Notes: generated by a model from the sequence alone, not told the origin. Numbered from the stretch's first letter, positions 35,107 to 43,273 are shown. The stretch is 64,000 nt of DNA from an uncultured Sphingomonas sp. (GCF_913778135.1 NZ_CAJYVU010000103.1:1-64000); one strand, 5' to 3'. A program made the numbers and translations.

Positions 35107-35682
35107 ATGACCTTATTGTTTACCGCGGCCGCACTCGTTGCACTCACGCAGTCGCCGCCTGAGCCCGTGGCCGCGAGGCAGGCACCCGCGCCAGCGCGAT
35201 CGTCCGACGTGTCCGTCGTCGGCACGATCGTGATCGGGACGGTCGGCGGGGAGCAGCTGACCAAGCCGGCACGCGCGATCTACGTCGATGCCGTGGAGCA
35301 GGCACTCGCGGGCAGAGGATTCACCCTGCTGCCCGACGCCGGGCACGGCCGCTACGTCGCGGATGTCACGATCGACCGGGCAGCGCGCGGCGTGGTAAGC
35401 GGCGGGCGCAAAGGCGGCGGCGCGCCGCAGATGAGCCTGAACGGCGGCGTCAGTGTCAGTCTGGGCGCGGGCGGTGAACGGTTGGACGATCTGGTCGTGA
35501 CCCGCTTGACGATCGCGATCAGGCCGCGGGGTGAGGCGCGGGTCATCTGGTCGGGCAGCGCCGTTACCGCACGCGTGTCGAACACGCCATCCGGCAATGT
35601 TCCACTCGTCGCACGAACGCTCGCGACCGCCGTGATGACGCAATTTCCTGCGCGCACCACAGGCCCTGTGTCGATCCCCTGA
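35107..35682 (+). CDS. Exported DUF4136-like protein
   Basis: ATG 35107 opens 'MTLLFTAAALVALTQ', a short export signal. A ~165-residue domain follows with 'AIYVDAVEQALAGRGFTLLP' and 'RYVADVTIDRAARG', the alternating pattern of DUF4136-type envelope proteins. A Gly-rich insert ('GGRKGGGAPQ') and a C-terminal 'VARTLATAVMTQFPA' helix complete it. There are no catalytic motifs. It is divergent from the rhodopsin gene; the ORF track start 34990 reads Arg-rich sequence and is not used. Confidence 0.55.
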   Translation: MTLLFTAAALVALTQSPPEPVAARQAPAPARSSDVSVVGTIVIGTVGGEQLTKPARAIYVDAVEQALAGRGFTLLPDAGHGRYVADVTIDRAARGVVSGGRKGGGAPQMSLNGGVSVSLGAGGERLDDLVVTRLTIAIRPRGEARVIWSGSAVTARVSNTPSGNVPLVARTLATAVMTQFPARTTGPVSIP

Positions 35683-35768
35683 TCCGAAGAGACGCGTTTG
35701 TGCCCGCCCACGATCAATCCGCCACGGCGCGGTGGAGTGCGACATATTGTGCCGCACTCCGTATCTCG

Positions 35769-38432
35769 TCAGTTCGCGGCCTTGCCCGCGGCCGTCACCG
35801 CTGCGGTGATCTCCGCCGCCTTTGCATCGCGCAGCGCCCCGCACAGCCGGATCGACTCCAGCGTCCGCTCATAAGCGAGCACGCCCACGTTCGCGCGGCG
35901 GACCGCCGGCCCGACCTTGGCATCGATCGCCGCAGCACGGTCTGTGCCGCACTGCGCCGCGAACGCGGACGGCAGGCGGGTCGAGATGAACACGCCGTTC
36001 GCATCGGCGACCAGCCGCTCGTAATTGGCGAGCACCCAGTCGGTGCCGAGTTCGCGCGTCTCGAGCGTGCCGACCACGCCGAAGATCACGCGCAACCGGT
36101 CGAAGCTGCGCAGCCGCGGGTCGTTGAGCGCCAGCAGATAGTTCGCGACATCGGTCCGCCCGCTCGACGCCGCCGCACCGAGCGCACTCGACCTGAGCGT
36201 CGCATCCTCGCTCGACAACGCACGCTCGACCAGGTTTCGCGCGACCGGCATGCCACCGTCCTGCGCCAGCACGCTTAGGCCGTCCGACAGGAAGCCGGGG
36301 TCAAGCGCGGCGGTGTCACCCGCCAGATAGCGCGTCGCCGCCGCCTTCAACGTCGCACGCGTGCCCGCATCCTGCGCCTCGTCGGCGACCAGGCTGACCA
36401 GGCGATGACGCAGCTCCTGCTGGCGCGGGTCCTCGGCCTTGTACGCGCCCGCCGCCGGATTGAAGCCGAGCTGCTTCAATCGCGGCGTGTAGACCGCGTT
36501 CATCAGCGACTTGTACGCCGGCAGCGCGCTGGTGCCGATCAGCCCGCGCGAACGCAGCCCGGCGATGCGTGCACCCGGGTCGACGCTCGCCGCCGGATCG
36601 GGGTTCGCCGCCATCGCCCGCGCTTCCGCGATCAGCCATGCGGCGGGTGCCTTGCCGGCGCGGAACGACGCCCACAGACTATCGGTGGTGGCGACCGCCT
36701 CTCCGCCGCCGAGCGTCGGCGACGACGCGATCAGCGCCTGCCAATCGCCGGGGGCGAGATCGAAGCGGTAGTAACCCGTGCCGCCGACATTGGGCATCAC
36801 CACACGCCCGGCGGGGACGGTCATCGTCGTCGTTTTCGCGTCGAGCAGGCTGCACTGCTTGGCCGCATCGACGCGCAGGCACAGCGGGATCGTCCAGCTG
36901 AGCGGCTTGGGCGTCGAGCCGATGAACGCATAGCGCGCCTGCGTGGCAGTCAGCTTGGTTCCCTGACGCCGGATGTCGACAACTGGCACGCCCTGCTGAT
37001 CGACGAAGCTGGTCAGCGCAGCGAGCACCTTGGGATCGTGCGCGGCATCCGCAATCGACTGGAAGAACTGCTCGGACGAGGCGTTGCCGTAGGCGTGGCG
37101 CTTGAGGTGGAGGCGCACGCCCTCCTTGAACTTGTCATCGCCCAGATAGGCCGCGATCATCGCGACGACCTGCCCGCCCTTGCCATAGGTGATGCTGTCG
37201 AACGCGCTGTCAATCTGGCTGTTGTCGGTGATCGGCTGGTGGATCGGGCGACCGACCTCGAGCGCGTCGGTGTTCATCGCCGCGAAGCCTTCTGCCAGCG
37301 CGCCGACGCCGATGCCGAGCTCGGGCTTCCACTCGTTGGCGATCCGGTAGCCCATCCAGTTGGCGAAACTCTCGTTCAGCCAGATGTCGCTCCACCATTC
37401 GGGCGAGACGAGGTCACCGAACCATTGGTGCGCCAGCTCGTGGCTGACGACCATGCCGAACTCCTTCTTGTCGCTCGTGGTCGCACCCGGATCGAGGAAC
37501 AGGATGCCGTCGCCGTAGGTGTCGGCGCCCGCATTCTCCATCGCGCCCGGCATGATCGGCGATCCGATCTGATCGAGCTTGGGGAAGGGGAAGGCCTCGC
37601 CGAAATAACGCTCCAGGAGCGCGACGATCGGCGGCGTTTCCGCGAACGCATAGGCCATCTTGTCCTTCTGCGCCTGCGTCGCGACGATGCCGTACGGCAT
37701 GCCCTGCGCGCGCTCGGGTGTCGGCGCGATCGTGCCGGGCTGACGCACGAACGGCCCGGTATCGATCGCGACGAGGTAGGTCGGCAGCGGCTTGGTCGGC
37801 GCGAAGCGGTGGATTTCCATCCCGCCCGCGGCCTTATCCATGCCGGTAGCCGGGCTGTTGCTGACCACGGTCATGCCGGGCGCAGTGGTCACGCTGACCG
37901 TGAACGGCTGCTTGTAGCCGGGTTCGTCGAACGAGGGGAAAGCGGCGCGCGCGTCAATGCTCTCGAACTGGGTCCAGCTGTACCAACGGTCGGCGACCTT
38001 GACGTGGTAGAGCCCGGACGCGTCGTTGCCGAACTTGCCGGTGTAATCGAACACCAATGTCGCCGCACCCGCGGGCACGGGTTGCTTGAAGTCGAGCCGC
38101 GCGGTGCCGGTCGCGTCGACCTGCGTGAAGGTCGCGGGCACGATCGTCTTGCCGACGCGCGCCACCACCTTCGACACGTTCAGGTCGCGTCCGTGCAGGT
38201 ACAGGTGCTGCGTCGGTTGTTTCAGGACAACATCGATCTCGTCGTGACCCGAAAAGACGTCCTTCTCGGGCAGGATGGTGAAGTCGAGCCGATATGCCTT
38301 GGGCGTCGCCGCATCGGGCAGCCGACCCTTCGGCGCCGCCGCGTCGGGCGTGAACGCGGGTGCCGGCCCTTGCCCGAACGCCGCGCTGGAAAGCAGCATT
38401 GCCGCCGCCGACAGCATCATCCTCTTGCGCAC
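35769..38432 (-). CDS. Secreted M1-family aminopeptidase
   Basis: A GTG at 38432 with AGAGGAAG upstream gives 887 aa starting with a signal peptide ('MLSAAAMLLSSAAFGQ'). The catalytic set is 'GAMENAGADTYGDG' (GAMEN), 'VVSHELAHQWFGDLV' (HExxH) with the distal Glu in 'LNESFANWMGY'. An ERAP1-like C-terminal helical domain follows. It differs from the cytoplasmic PepN of this window in having a signal and the eukaryote-like GAMEN/ERAP arrangement. It probably digests peptides in the periplasm. The prophage starts about 150-240 bp upstream of its start codon. Confidence 0.9.
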   Translation of the reverse strand: MRKRMMLSAAAMLLSSAAFGQGPAPAFTPDAAAPKGRLPDAATPKAYRLDFTILPEKDVFSGHDEIDVVLKQPTQHLYLHGRDLNVSKVVARVGKTIVPATFTQVDATGTARLDFKQPVPAGAATLVFDYTGKFGNDASGLYHVKVADRWYSWTQFESIDARAAFPSFDEPGYKQPFTVSVTTAPGMTVVSNSPATGMDKAAGGMEIHRFAPTKPLPTYLVAIDTGPFVRQPGTIAPTPERAQGMPYGIVATQAQKDKMAYAFAETPPIVALLERYFGEAFPFPKLDQIGSPIMPGAMENAGADTYGDGILFLDPGATTSDKKEFGMVVSHELAHQWFGDLVSPEWWSDIWLNESFANWMGYRIANEWKPELGIGVGALAEGFAAMNTDALEVGRPIHQPITDNSQIDSAFDSITYGKGGQVVAMIAAYLGDDKFKEGVRLHLKRHAYGNASSEQFFQSIADAAHDPKVLAALTSFVDQQGVPVVDIRRQGTKLTATQARYAFIGSTPKPLSWTIPLCLRVDAAKQCSLLDAKTTTMTVPAGRVVMPNVGGTGYYRFDLAPGDWQALIASSPTLGGGEAVATTDSLWASFRAGKAPAAWLIAEARAMAANPDPAASVDPGARIAGLRSRGLIGTSALPAYKSLMNAVYTPRLKQLGFNPAAGAYKAEDPRQQELRHRLVSLVADEAQDAGTRATLKAAATRYLAGDTAALDPGFLSDGLSVLAQDGGMPVARNLVERALSSEDATLRSSALGAAASSGRTDVANYLLALNDPRLRSFDRLRVIFGVVGTLETRELGTDWVLANYERLVADANGVFISTRLPSAFAAQCGTDRAAAIDAKVGPAVRRANVGVLAYERTLESIRLCGALRDAKAAEITAAVTAAGKAAN

Positions 38433-38670
38433 TGATATCTTCCTCTCGTCCGTTACCCGGGCGCTAGGCGCGTCCCGGTGCTGCGGCAAGAGCGCGCGTC
38501 GGTAAGTGTGATCGCTGTCCTGCAGCCGTTCGCCGGCTCAACAGCCTTGAAGGAAAAGGTGGTGGAAGGGACTGCTACGGGATGAACGTACATAAGGTAC
38601 TGCTTTCGGTTTGAAGTTTCTCGTTCTGGTTTCGGCAGTACCCCCTAGAATACCCCCGTTTTGGGGTGCT

Positions 38671-38907
38671 TTAGCTGCTGTTTATGCCTCCAACCGGGCG
38701 GCTTTTGAGCCAGGTCTCGACGTCATTCTCCCACCAGCCGACGCGGCCGGCGGTCAGGCGGTGCTGTGGCGGAAACTGCCGTTGCGCGATCATGCGATAG
38801 ATCGTTGCGCGACTAACGCCGATGCTGGCGATCACGTCGTTGACGCTCATGAAACGACCGACGCTCGCGGGGTAGCCGGCTTCCTTCGCTTGTGCGGCGG
38901 TCTTCAT
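38671..38907 (-). CDS. alpA: AlpA-family phage regulator
   Basis: The 78-aa protein has a MerR-like excisionase fold: 'FMSVNDVIASIGVSRATIYR' and 'RQFPPQHRLTAGRVGWWEND', then 'VETWLKSRP'. AlpA proteins bind DNA and promote excision or early gene expression of prophages and islands. ATG 38907 overlaps the preceding stop (ATGA). It is the last gene of the leftward early operon and the outermost prophage gene on this side, as expected for a gene close to the attachment site. Confidence 0.8.
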   Translation of the reverse strand: MKTAAQAKEAGYPASVGRFMSVNDVIASIGVSRATIYRMIAQRQFPPQHRLTAGRVGWWENDVETWLKSRPVGGINSS

Positions 38908-39398
38908 TGTTTGGCCTCGATCGCGTTCTCGATGTCGAGTTGCTCGGGCGTAAACGTGTGCAAGTTCGTGCTTTCGGGTATGATCTCGCGGCGGAGCTTT
39001 TCGACGTGGGCGAGCATCCGTTTGGCCTTGCATTCGAGCGCAGTGATTGTGAGGCGCACGTCGCCGTCGGTGATGCCGCGTTCGGCGTTCAGCTTCGCAC
39101 GCAGGCTGCGCGTTTCGATGCCGATCGCGTTGCCGAGCGCTTGTTGACCGCCAAGCAGCTTGGCAGCGGTGTCGAGCCCTTGCATGCGCCCGATCTTGAT
39201 CACGCCGCGCGAGTGAGCCGGTTTACCGGTGCACACGACCGCGTCGGCTTGGCCTGTGCGGGGACGAACAGGCGGGGCGAGCGAGCGGGTCATGGAAGCC
39301 TCGTTGCTGGAGCGGGAGAGTTCGGCCGCGCCAGCAACGGTGCCTGTCAAATGGCATTTCGACACGGCGGGAGCTGGCTGCCTTGTGGAAGGGGGCAT
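38904..39398 (-). CDS. Phage protein with helix-turn-helix-like C-terminal part
   Basis: The start at ATG 39398 overlaps the upstream stop (TGATG) and gives 164 aa; ATG 39293 ('MTRSLAPPVRPRTG') is an alternative. The C-terminal part reads 'DTAAKLLGGQQALGNAIGIE' then 'SLRAKLNAERGITDGDV', similar to the DNA-binding helices of Cro/Ner-type proteins, followed by a charged helix. It probably regulates early phage genes. Every neighbour overlaps by 1-4 bp, so the cluster is translated as a chain. Confidence 0.55.
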   Translation of the reverse strand: MPPSTRQPAPAVSKCHLTGTVAGAAELSRSSNEASMTRSLAPPVRPRTGQADAVVCTGKPAHSRGVIKIGRMQGLDTAAKLLGGQQALGNAIGIETRSLRAKLNAERGITDGDVRLTITALECKAKRMLAHVEKLRREIIPESTNLHTFTPEQLDIENAIEAKQ

Positions 39399-39529
39399 CA
39401 CAGGCCGAACATCACGAAAGGTCCGGGACCGCCGATCGCGCGATCGAGAATGACAACGATCGCTTGGCCGATCAGAAGACCGGCTGCGCAGCGCGTGACG
39501 ACCTGAGTGAAGGTGAGCCGAGCCGGCAT
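39398..39529 (-). CDS. Small membrane protein (43 aa)
   Basis: This gene was too short for the ORF track. ATG 39529 overlaps the stop of the upstream gene (TGATG), and its own stop overlaps the next start in the same way. The product has a polar N-terminus ('MPARLTFTQVVTRCAAG'), one hydrophobic helix ('LLIGQAIVVIL') and a Gly/Pro-rich end. The stop/start overlaps on both sides argue that it is real. The function is unknown. Confidence 0.55.
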   Translation of the reverse strand: MPARLTFTQVVTRCAAGLLIGQAIVVILDRAIGGPGPFVMFGL

Positions 39530-39639
39530 CAGCGTTCACCCGCCAAACCGTTCGCCAAGATGTAGGCGGCCACCAGTGGCGCGAAAACGATGGCAGCGAC
39601 GACGATGAGCAGCAGTCGCAGCCGACGATTGCCACGCAT
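39529..39639 (-). CDS. Small membrane protein (36 aa)
   Basis: This gene is also absent from the ORF track. ATG 39639, preceded by AAAGGGCGCAA, encodes a basic start ('MRGNRRLRLL') and one clean membrane helix ('LIVVAAIVFAPLVAAYILA'), ending 'NGLAGER'. The stop overlaps the next start (TGATG). It has the layout of tiny phage membrane proteins of unknown role. Confidence 0.55.
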   Translation of the reverse strand: MRGNRRLRLLLIVVAAIVFAPLVAAYILANGLAGER

Positions 39640-39662
39640 TTGCGCCCTTTCATTAAGCGCGC

Positions 39663-40109
39663 TCACTGGTTCTGCTCCTGCTCAGCGCCAACGCACCGCA
39701 CACATGCGGCAACGCTGGCCCAGGCGAACCTGACGGCGTGCGTGTCGTCTGTATCCCACTCGCTGCAACCGCACCCACGACACACCTGCGGATGGCGTTC
39801 GGCTGGTTCGTTCGCGAGCTGCCCGTACACTTCTTGATCGAACGGGAAGACAGCTTGGAGCGCGTAGAGCGTCTCAGACTTGCGGGCACTGTTGCCCGGC
39901 TGTTCGAGCAGCTGAACGAGTTCAGTAGCAGTCGCGAGATCCTCAGGCTTGCGCGCGAGGGCGCAGGCGACGCCAGCGATTGTGAGACCCGCGGCCTCGC
40001 GTCGGAGGCGGAGGTAGGCAGCGGCGGTCAGAGGCACGTGGGCGGCGGAAAGGATGCAATCCTGTCTGCTCTGCGGAAGCGAGAACGTGCGTGGAAAAGC
40101 ATGCATCAT
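39663..40109 (-). CDS. Phage protein with C-terminal Cys-rich (zinc) motif
   Basis: The 148-aa protein starts at ATG 40109 (or 40106) after AGGACC. The middle is a helical segment ('AAYLRLRREAAGLTIAGVAC') that resembles a helix-turn-helix. The end has 'CRGCGCSEWDTDD' and a second 'AACVRCVGA', a Cys pattern often seen in small phage zinc-binding proteins. It is in the leftward early operon, downstream of ogr. A regulatory role is likely but unproven. Confidence 0.6.
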   Translation of the reverse strand: MMHAFPRTFSLPQSRQDCILSAAHVPLTAAAYLRLRREAAGLTIAGVACALARKPEDLATATELVQLLEQPGNSARKSETLYALQAVFPFDQEVYGQLANEPAERHPQVCRGCGCSEWDTDDTHAVRFAWASVAACVRCVGAEQEQNQ

Positions 40110-40207
40110 CGGGTGGTCCTATCAGGCAAGCGGGTGGCGTTCCCGAAAGCGGGTGCTTTCGGGCGGGGAGGGCAGTGTGGAAGCGCGCGGCCGAGGCCGC
40201 GGCGAGG

Positions 40208-40549
40208 TCAGCCGGTCATGGGCGGTTCGGCCGCGGCGACCGCGGCGGGTGGCAGGTCAGTCGCCGGGCCGTCGTTGGCCGGCGTGCGATTGTCGTTGTC
40301 GGACCGCTTCGGTGCCCAGGTGCCGACCGGCATGATCGCGGCGGTCGCGGCGGGTGCGGTGAACTCGATGCGGCTCAAGAGGGCGACCTGCCCCTTGAAG
40401 CGCGCACCGCAGTCGTTGTTGTCGCACCACAGCAGCAGCTCGCGAACGGTGTCGGTCACCAGCTCGCTTGAGCGGATCAGTAGCTTGCCCCGGCAATCAG
40501 GGCAGGTAATCGTGAAGGCGCGGCTGTAAGGCCGCTTCGGCGTCGTCAT
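40208..40549 (-). CDS. ogr: Ogr/Delta-type late transcription activator
   Basis: The N-terminal 60 residues match the P2 Ogr/P4 Delta zinc finger: 'ITCPDCRGKLLIRSSELVTD' with 'LLLWCDNNDCGARFKG' gives the four zinc Cys (16, 19, 42, 47) and the conserved Arg-x-Ser and Asn-x-x-Cys spacing. A ~50-residue Ala/Pro-rich tail is extra. In P2 this protein binds a dyad upstream of late promoters and recruits RNA polymerase. Here it lies in the early operon after the CII-like gene (ATGA overlap). Candidate binding sites are at 51365 and 56636. Confidence 0.85.
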   Translation of the reverse strand: MTTPKRPYSRAFTITCPDCRGKLLIRSSELVTDTVRELLLWCDNNDCGARFKGQVALLSRIEFTAPAATAAIMPVGTWAPKRSDNDNRTPANDGPATDLPPAAVAAAEPPMTG

Positions 40550-41031
40550 TGGGCTCCCCCCGGCACCTGCCCCCCGGTGGGCAGGAGTTGGTCCACGACG
40601 CGCATGACCTGACCGATGACGCCCCGCGCCTGTCCGATCTCACGATATGCACGTCGAATCTGTTGAAGTGTGGCGCCCGGCTGGGTGAGCGGCAGGATCG
40701 CGGCGACCGCATCGGCATGCTCGGTCACCAACTCGCCGAGCAGCGCGAACAGCAGCCGACGGCAGCCCGCGGCCTCGCTCGCCATGTCATCGAGCAATAG
40801 CTCGTGCATCTCGTGCATCGGCGCGCCAACACCACCGCGCTCGCGGTAAAAGGCGTCGATCTGTACTGACTGCTCGACGTTTGGAAGGCGAGGGTCAGTG
40901 GGGTTCGACCAGCGGGTGACGTAGCTTTCCGACACGCCCAGCTTGCCGGCGAGCGCGGCCTTTCCGCCGACCTGCTCAATGACGCGCAGGATCGCTTTGC
41001 CGAAGGTGTCGGGTTCACGCTCGATGGTCAT
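40546..41031 (-). CDS. CII-like phage regulatory protein
   Basis: The 161-aa protein begins with a Cro/CII-like helix-turn-helix ('VIEQVGGKAALAGKLGVSES', 'YVTRWSNPTDPRLPNVEQ') and continues as a helical protein with no recognised motif. This shape matches phage CII/regulatory proteins encoded next to the repressor. Its start overlaps the previous stop and its stop overlaps ogr (both ATGA). It probably controls the lysis-lysogeny choice or early gene expression. Confidence 0.65.
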   Translation of the reverse strand: MTIEREPDTFGKAILRVIEQVGGKAALAGKLGVSESYVTRWSNPTDPRLPNVEQSVQIDAFYRERGGVGAPMHEMHELLLDDMASEAAGCRRLLFALLGELVTEHADAVAAILPLTQPGATLQQIRRAYREIGQARGVIGQVMRVVDQLLPTGGQVPGGAQ

Positions 41032-41384
41032 GCGTCACTCGAGTATGAATCAAGCTGCCGATTGGACGCGACGGCGTGCCGCGCTGTGCCGCACGTATGC
41101 GGTATGGATTGGTTGTCGGGAGCACGCCCCATGCTCGCAAGCGCGTACGCCGCATCATGAGGAATCGTCTCGAGCGGCCAATTTGCCGACTGGCGGAACC
41201 AAGCCGCGAAGCGTTCGAGGTTTGCTACCGTGAAGGTCTTGCCCTCTCGCAACCTGGTGAAAAACGCACCATTGTTGACAACGATCGTCGCGACTCGGGC
41301 CAGCGACTTCCCGCCGTGGCGAGACACTTCTACCTCGTACGAGGCTGCGATCGTTCGCAATGCGTTCTCGAATGCTGCGTCCAT
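41028..41384 (-). CDS. Cro-like DNA-binding protein, first gene of the early operon
   Basis: The 118-aa protein reads 'VEVSRHGGKSLARVATIVVN' and 'GAFFTRLREGKTFTVANLERF', a lambda-type helix-turn-helix with the second helix in 'NNGAFFTRL'. It faces the S24 repressor gene across an 89-bp control region, the usual place of a Cro/early repressor. The C-terminal 35 residues look unstructured. A candidate operator copy (41086-41100) lies within the gene. Confidence 0.6.
   Translation of the reverse strand: MDAAFENALRTIAASYEVEVSRHGGKSLARVATIVVNNGAFFTRLREGKTFTVANLERFAAWFRQSANWPLETIPHDAAYALASMGRAPDNQSIPHTCGTARHAVASNRQLDSYSSDA
41086..41100 (+). promoter_or_regulatory. Candidate repressor operator (third copy)
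   Basis: GTGCCGCACGTATGC repeats the core of the two sites in the repressor control region (GTGCCGCAC with an AT-type flank). It lies 55 bp upstream of the CII-like start codon, inside the Cro-like gene. Confidence 0.35.
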
Positions 41385-41473
41385 GCCGCGTTAGTGCGGC
41401 ATATATTACGCACCTGTCAACGGCTTTTATTACGCTCGCTTGCCGTTCTGCCGTGCTGCATATGTGCCGCACA
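41385..41473. promoter_or_regulatory. Lysogeny control region with paired operator-like repeats
   Basis: The divergent gap holds GTGCGGCATATAT (41394-41406) and, in inverted orientation, GCATATGTGCCGCAC (41458-41472), two copies of an approximate GTGCGGCAYATAT box. On the minus strand TTGACA (41420-41415) lies 17 bp before GCACTA, so the first box would cover the spacer and -10 region of the early promoter. The second box abuts the repressor ATG, allowing autorepression. A direct repeat ATTACGC lies between them. Confidence 0.5.
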
Positions 41474-42205
41474 ATGACTGGTGCTCCCGAGATCCTGAAA
41501 GAGCGGTTGGCAGCCAAGCTCCTTGAGCTGAACGTCACGGCTCGCGAAATCTCGATGGCGGCTGCCGGGCAGCCCGACGCGGTAAGGCACATCATCAAGC
41601 GTGGTGTGATGCCTGGCGCGCTGCGCCTAGACGCTATCGCGACCGAGCTAGGCACCACCGCCGACTGGCTGCTCGGCCGAGAGAATGCGATCGAACGTAC
41701 GATCAAGCCGGAAGCCGAGGAAGCGGTGAAGCCGGAAACCTTCCGTCGTCTGCCGAAAGATTTACCGATCTACGGTAGCGCGCTTGCTGCCGATCTCGAG
41801 TTCGGCGACGAAACGGGGGTGATCGTCCGGGTGGAGCAGACCGAGGTCCACATGGTGGAGCCAATTGATCGCATGGCGCGGCCGATTGGGGTGACCGGGC
41901 GCCCGGATCTGTACGTCATCGAGGTGGCGGGTCACTCGATGGAGCCGCGGCACGACTCTGGGCGACGGCTGCTGGTAGATCCGCGCCGATCCCCGGGCGT
42001 GGGCGACGACGTGGTGGTCCAGCTACGCGGGCCGACGTTCGACGGCGAGGAAGTGACGCACGTGCTTATCAAGCAGCTGGTGCGGCGCCGGCCGGGCGGG
42101 TGGCTGCTGCGCCAGTATAATCCTGATACGATCTTCGCGGTGCCGAACGCCCAGGTGTCGGCCGTGCACCGCGTGATGCCGTGGGATGAGGCGCTGGGTT
42201 TCTGA
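41474..42205 (+). CDS. S24-type phage repressor (CI-like)
   Basis: From ATG 41474 the protein is 243 aa. The N-terminal helix-turn-helix reads 'ILKERLAAKLLELNVTAREI' to 'LDAIATELGTTADWLLG'. The C-terminal LexA/CI-like peptidase domain has the serine in 'IEVAGHSMEPRHDSG' and the lysine in 'THVLIKQLVRR'. It should keep the prophage silent and be inactivated by RecA-stimulated self-cleavage, although the cleavage site cannot be set with certainty. The next gene overlaps its stop (TGATG). Confidence 0.88.
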   Translation: MTGAPEILKERLAAKLLELNVTAREISMAAAGQPDAVRHIIKRGVMPGALRLDAIATELGTTADWLLGRENAIERTIKPEAEEAVKPETFRRLPKDLPIYGSALAADLEFGDETGVIVRVEQTEVHMVEPIDRMARPIGVTGRPDLYVIEVAGHSMEPRHDSGRRLLVDPRRSPGVGDDVVVQLRGPTFDGEEVTHVLIKQLVRRRPGGWLLRQYNPDTIFAVPNAQVSAVHRVMPWDEALGF

Positions 42206-42498
42206 TGCTCAAATGGTTGAGGCGTTTCTCTTCGGGTAGCTCAAAGTCTACGGTGGAAACGAAGGAAAGCAAACCGCTCTCTTTCAGCTACCGAGATGCA
42301 AACGGCGAGAAAAGCAGTGTTCGTCTGCTGAGTTGGGTCGAAGATGGCGTTTATGTCCACGGCGAAAATATCCAGCTTGGACGACGCATGACTTATCGCC
42401 TAGATCGCATCGAACGGTTCAACGATCTCAGCTACCGTCAGTTGAGAGGTTATCGCCCGCCACCAGGATCACCGCTTGATCCGCGACGCCTTCCGTAA
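42205..42498 (+). CDS. Hypothetical 97-aa protein in the lysogeny operon
   Basis: The ATG overlaps the repressor stop (TGATG). The protein has a basic start ('MLKWLRRFSSGSSKS') and a compact beta-rich domain ('FSYRDANGEKSSVRLLSWVE', 'RMTYRLDRIERFNDL') that resembles the WYL-like/ligand-binding strands of some regulators. G+C is visibly lower than in the late genes. It would be expressed in the lysogen with the repressor, and it may modulate the repressor or protect the host. No firm family. Confidence 0.5.
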   Translation: MLKWLRRFSSGSSKSTVETKESKPLSFSYRDANGEKSSVRLLSWVEDGVYVHGENIQLGRRMTYRLDRIERFNDLSYRQLRGYRPPPGSPLDPRRLP

Positions 42499-42501
42499 GC
42501 C

Positions 42502-42936
42502 GTGCTGTTCGCAATCCTTGCGTCTGCGATCTTCGCCTGCACGCCGACGCGAGTGTGGGATGGCGACGGTCCGATTTGGTGCGCCGAGGGGCCGAGGATC
42601 AGACTCGCCGCCATTGCTGCGCGGGAGATCAACGGGACGTGTCGGCGCGGGCAGCCGTGCCCGCGGGCGAGCGGTGTAGCGGCGCGAGATCACCTGGTGC
42701 GTGTGCTGGGCGGCGCGCGCGGGCGAACACGCGACGGGCACGTGCTGGTCGCGGGACCAGCACTGCGATGCCGATCGGAGGGGGCAGACAATTACCGCCG
42801 TACGGTCGCGTGGTGTCGCACGCCGGCGGGCGTTGATCTCAGCTGCGCGCAGGTGCGAGCCGGAGTCGCGTCGCGATGGGCGCGGTACGGTGGTGCGCAG
42901 GTGTGCCGGGCACGAAGCCGGGTTGAGAACGAATAA
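42502..42936 (+). CDS. Staphylococcal-nuclease-like secreted protein
   Basis: A GTG start gives 144 aa with a short hydrophobic signal ('MLFAILASAIFACTP'). The SNase-like strands follow: 'VWDGDGPIWCAEGPRIRLA', 'REINGTCRRGQPCP' and 'CRTPAGVDLSCAQVRAGVAS'. The SNase catalytic Arg/Asp/Glu set is only partly recognisable (Asp in 'WDGDGP', Arg in 'RIRLAAIAARE'), so activity is uncertain. Six or more Cys suggest an exported fold. Proteins of this kind are frequent in sphingomonad prophages. Confidence 0.6.
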   Translation: MLFAILASAIFACTPTRVWDGDGPIWCAEGPRIRLAAIAAREINGTCRRGQPCPRASGVAARDHLVRVLGGARGRTRDGHVLVAGPALRCRSEGADNYRRTVAWCRTPAGVDLSCAQVRAGVASRWARYGGAQVCRARSRVENE

Positions 42937-42975
42937 AGAACAAAGCTATGATCCCGATGAGAATCGGGAGGTAAT

Positions 42976-43224
42976 ATGCGGCAGGTAAATCGAGATGAGC
43001 TGCGTGATCGATTGGCGTCGGCGCTGCGGAAGATCAGCGCCACTCAGTACAAGGATCTACAGCATCACGAACCGGCGCGGAGGCTGCGTGCGCGGCTGCG
43101 GATTGGCGACATGATGGTTGAGGCGGTACGGCACTACGAGATCCTGACGGACGCGCCGCCACCGCCGCCGTTTCGCTATCCTGATCTCGGCGACGCACCT
43201 GACGCGCCGATGATCGAAGACTAA
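42976..43224 (+). CDS. Hypothetical 82-aa protein
   Basis: ATG 42976 has an excellent ribosome site (GGGAGGTAAT). The protein is helical and basic in its first half ('LRDRLASALRKISATQYKDL') and ends in an acidic Pro-rich tail. No family is recognised. It is in the rightward lysogeny operon between the SNase-like gene and the DUF5677-like gene. Confidence 0.55.
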   Translation: MRQVNRDELRDRLASALRKISATQYKDLQHHEPARRLRARLRIGDMMVEAVRHYEILTDAPPPPPFRYPDLGDAPDAPMIED

Positions 43225-43273
43225 GGGACTAAGAGTCATTGATCTGGTACAGGAGTGATTCCGGGGGAGCACG

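Noticed and set aside
36405-38435. 676-aa plus-strand ORF opposite the M1 peptidase
   Set aside because: Antisense shadow; very Arg/Asp/Val-rich and lacking any domain signature.
38545-38600. tRNA 3'-end-like string (tggtggaagggactg) near the prophage edge
   Set aside because: The reverse complement does not give a T loop or matching acceptor stem, so no tRNA or tRNA-type att site is claimed.
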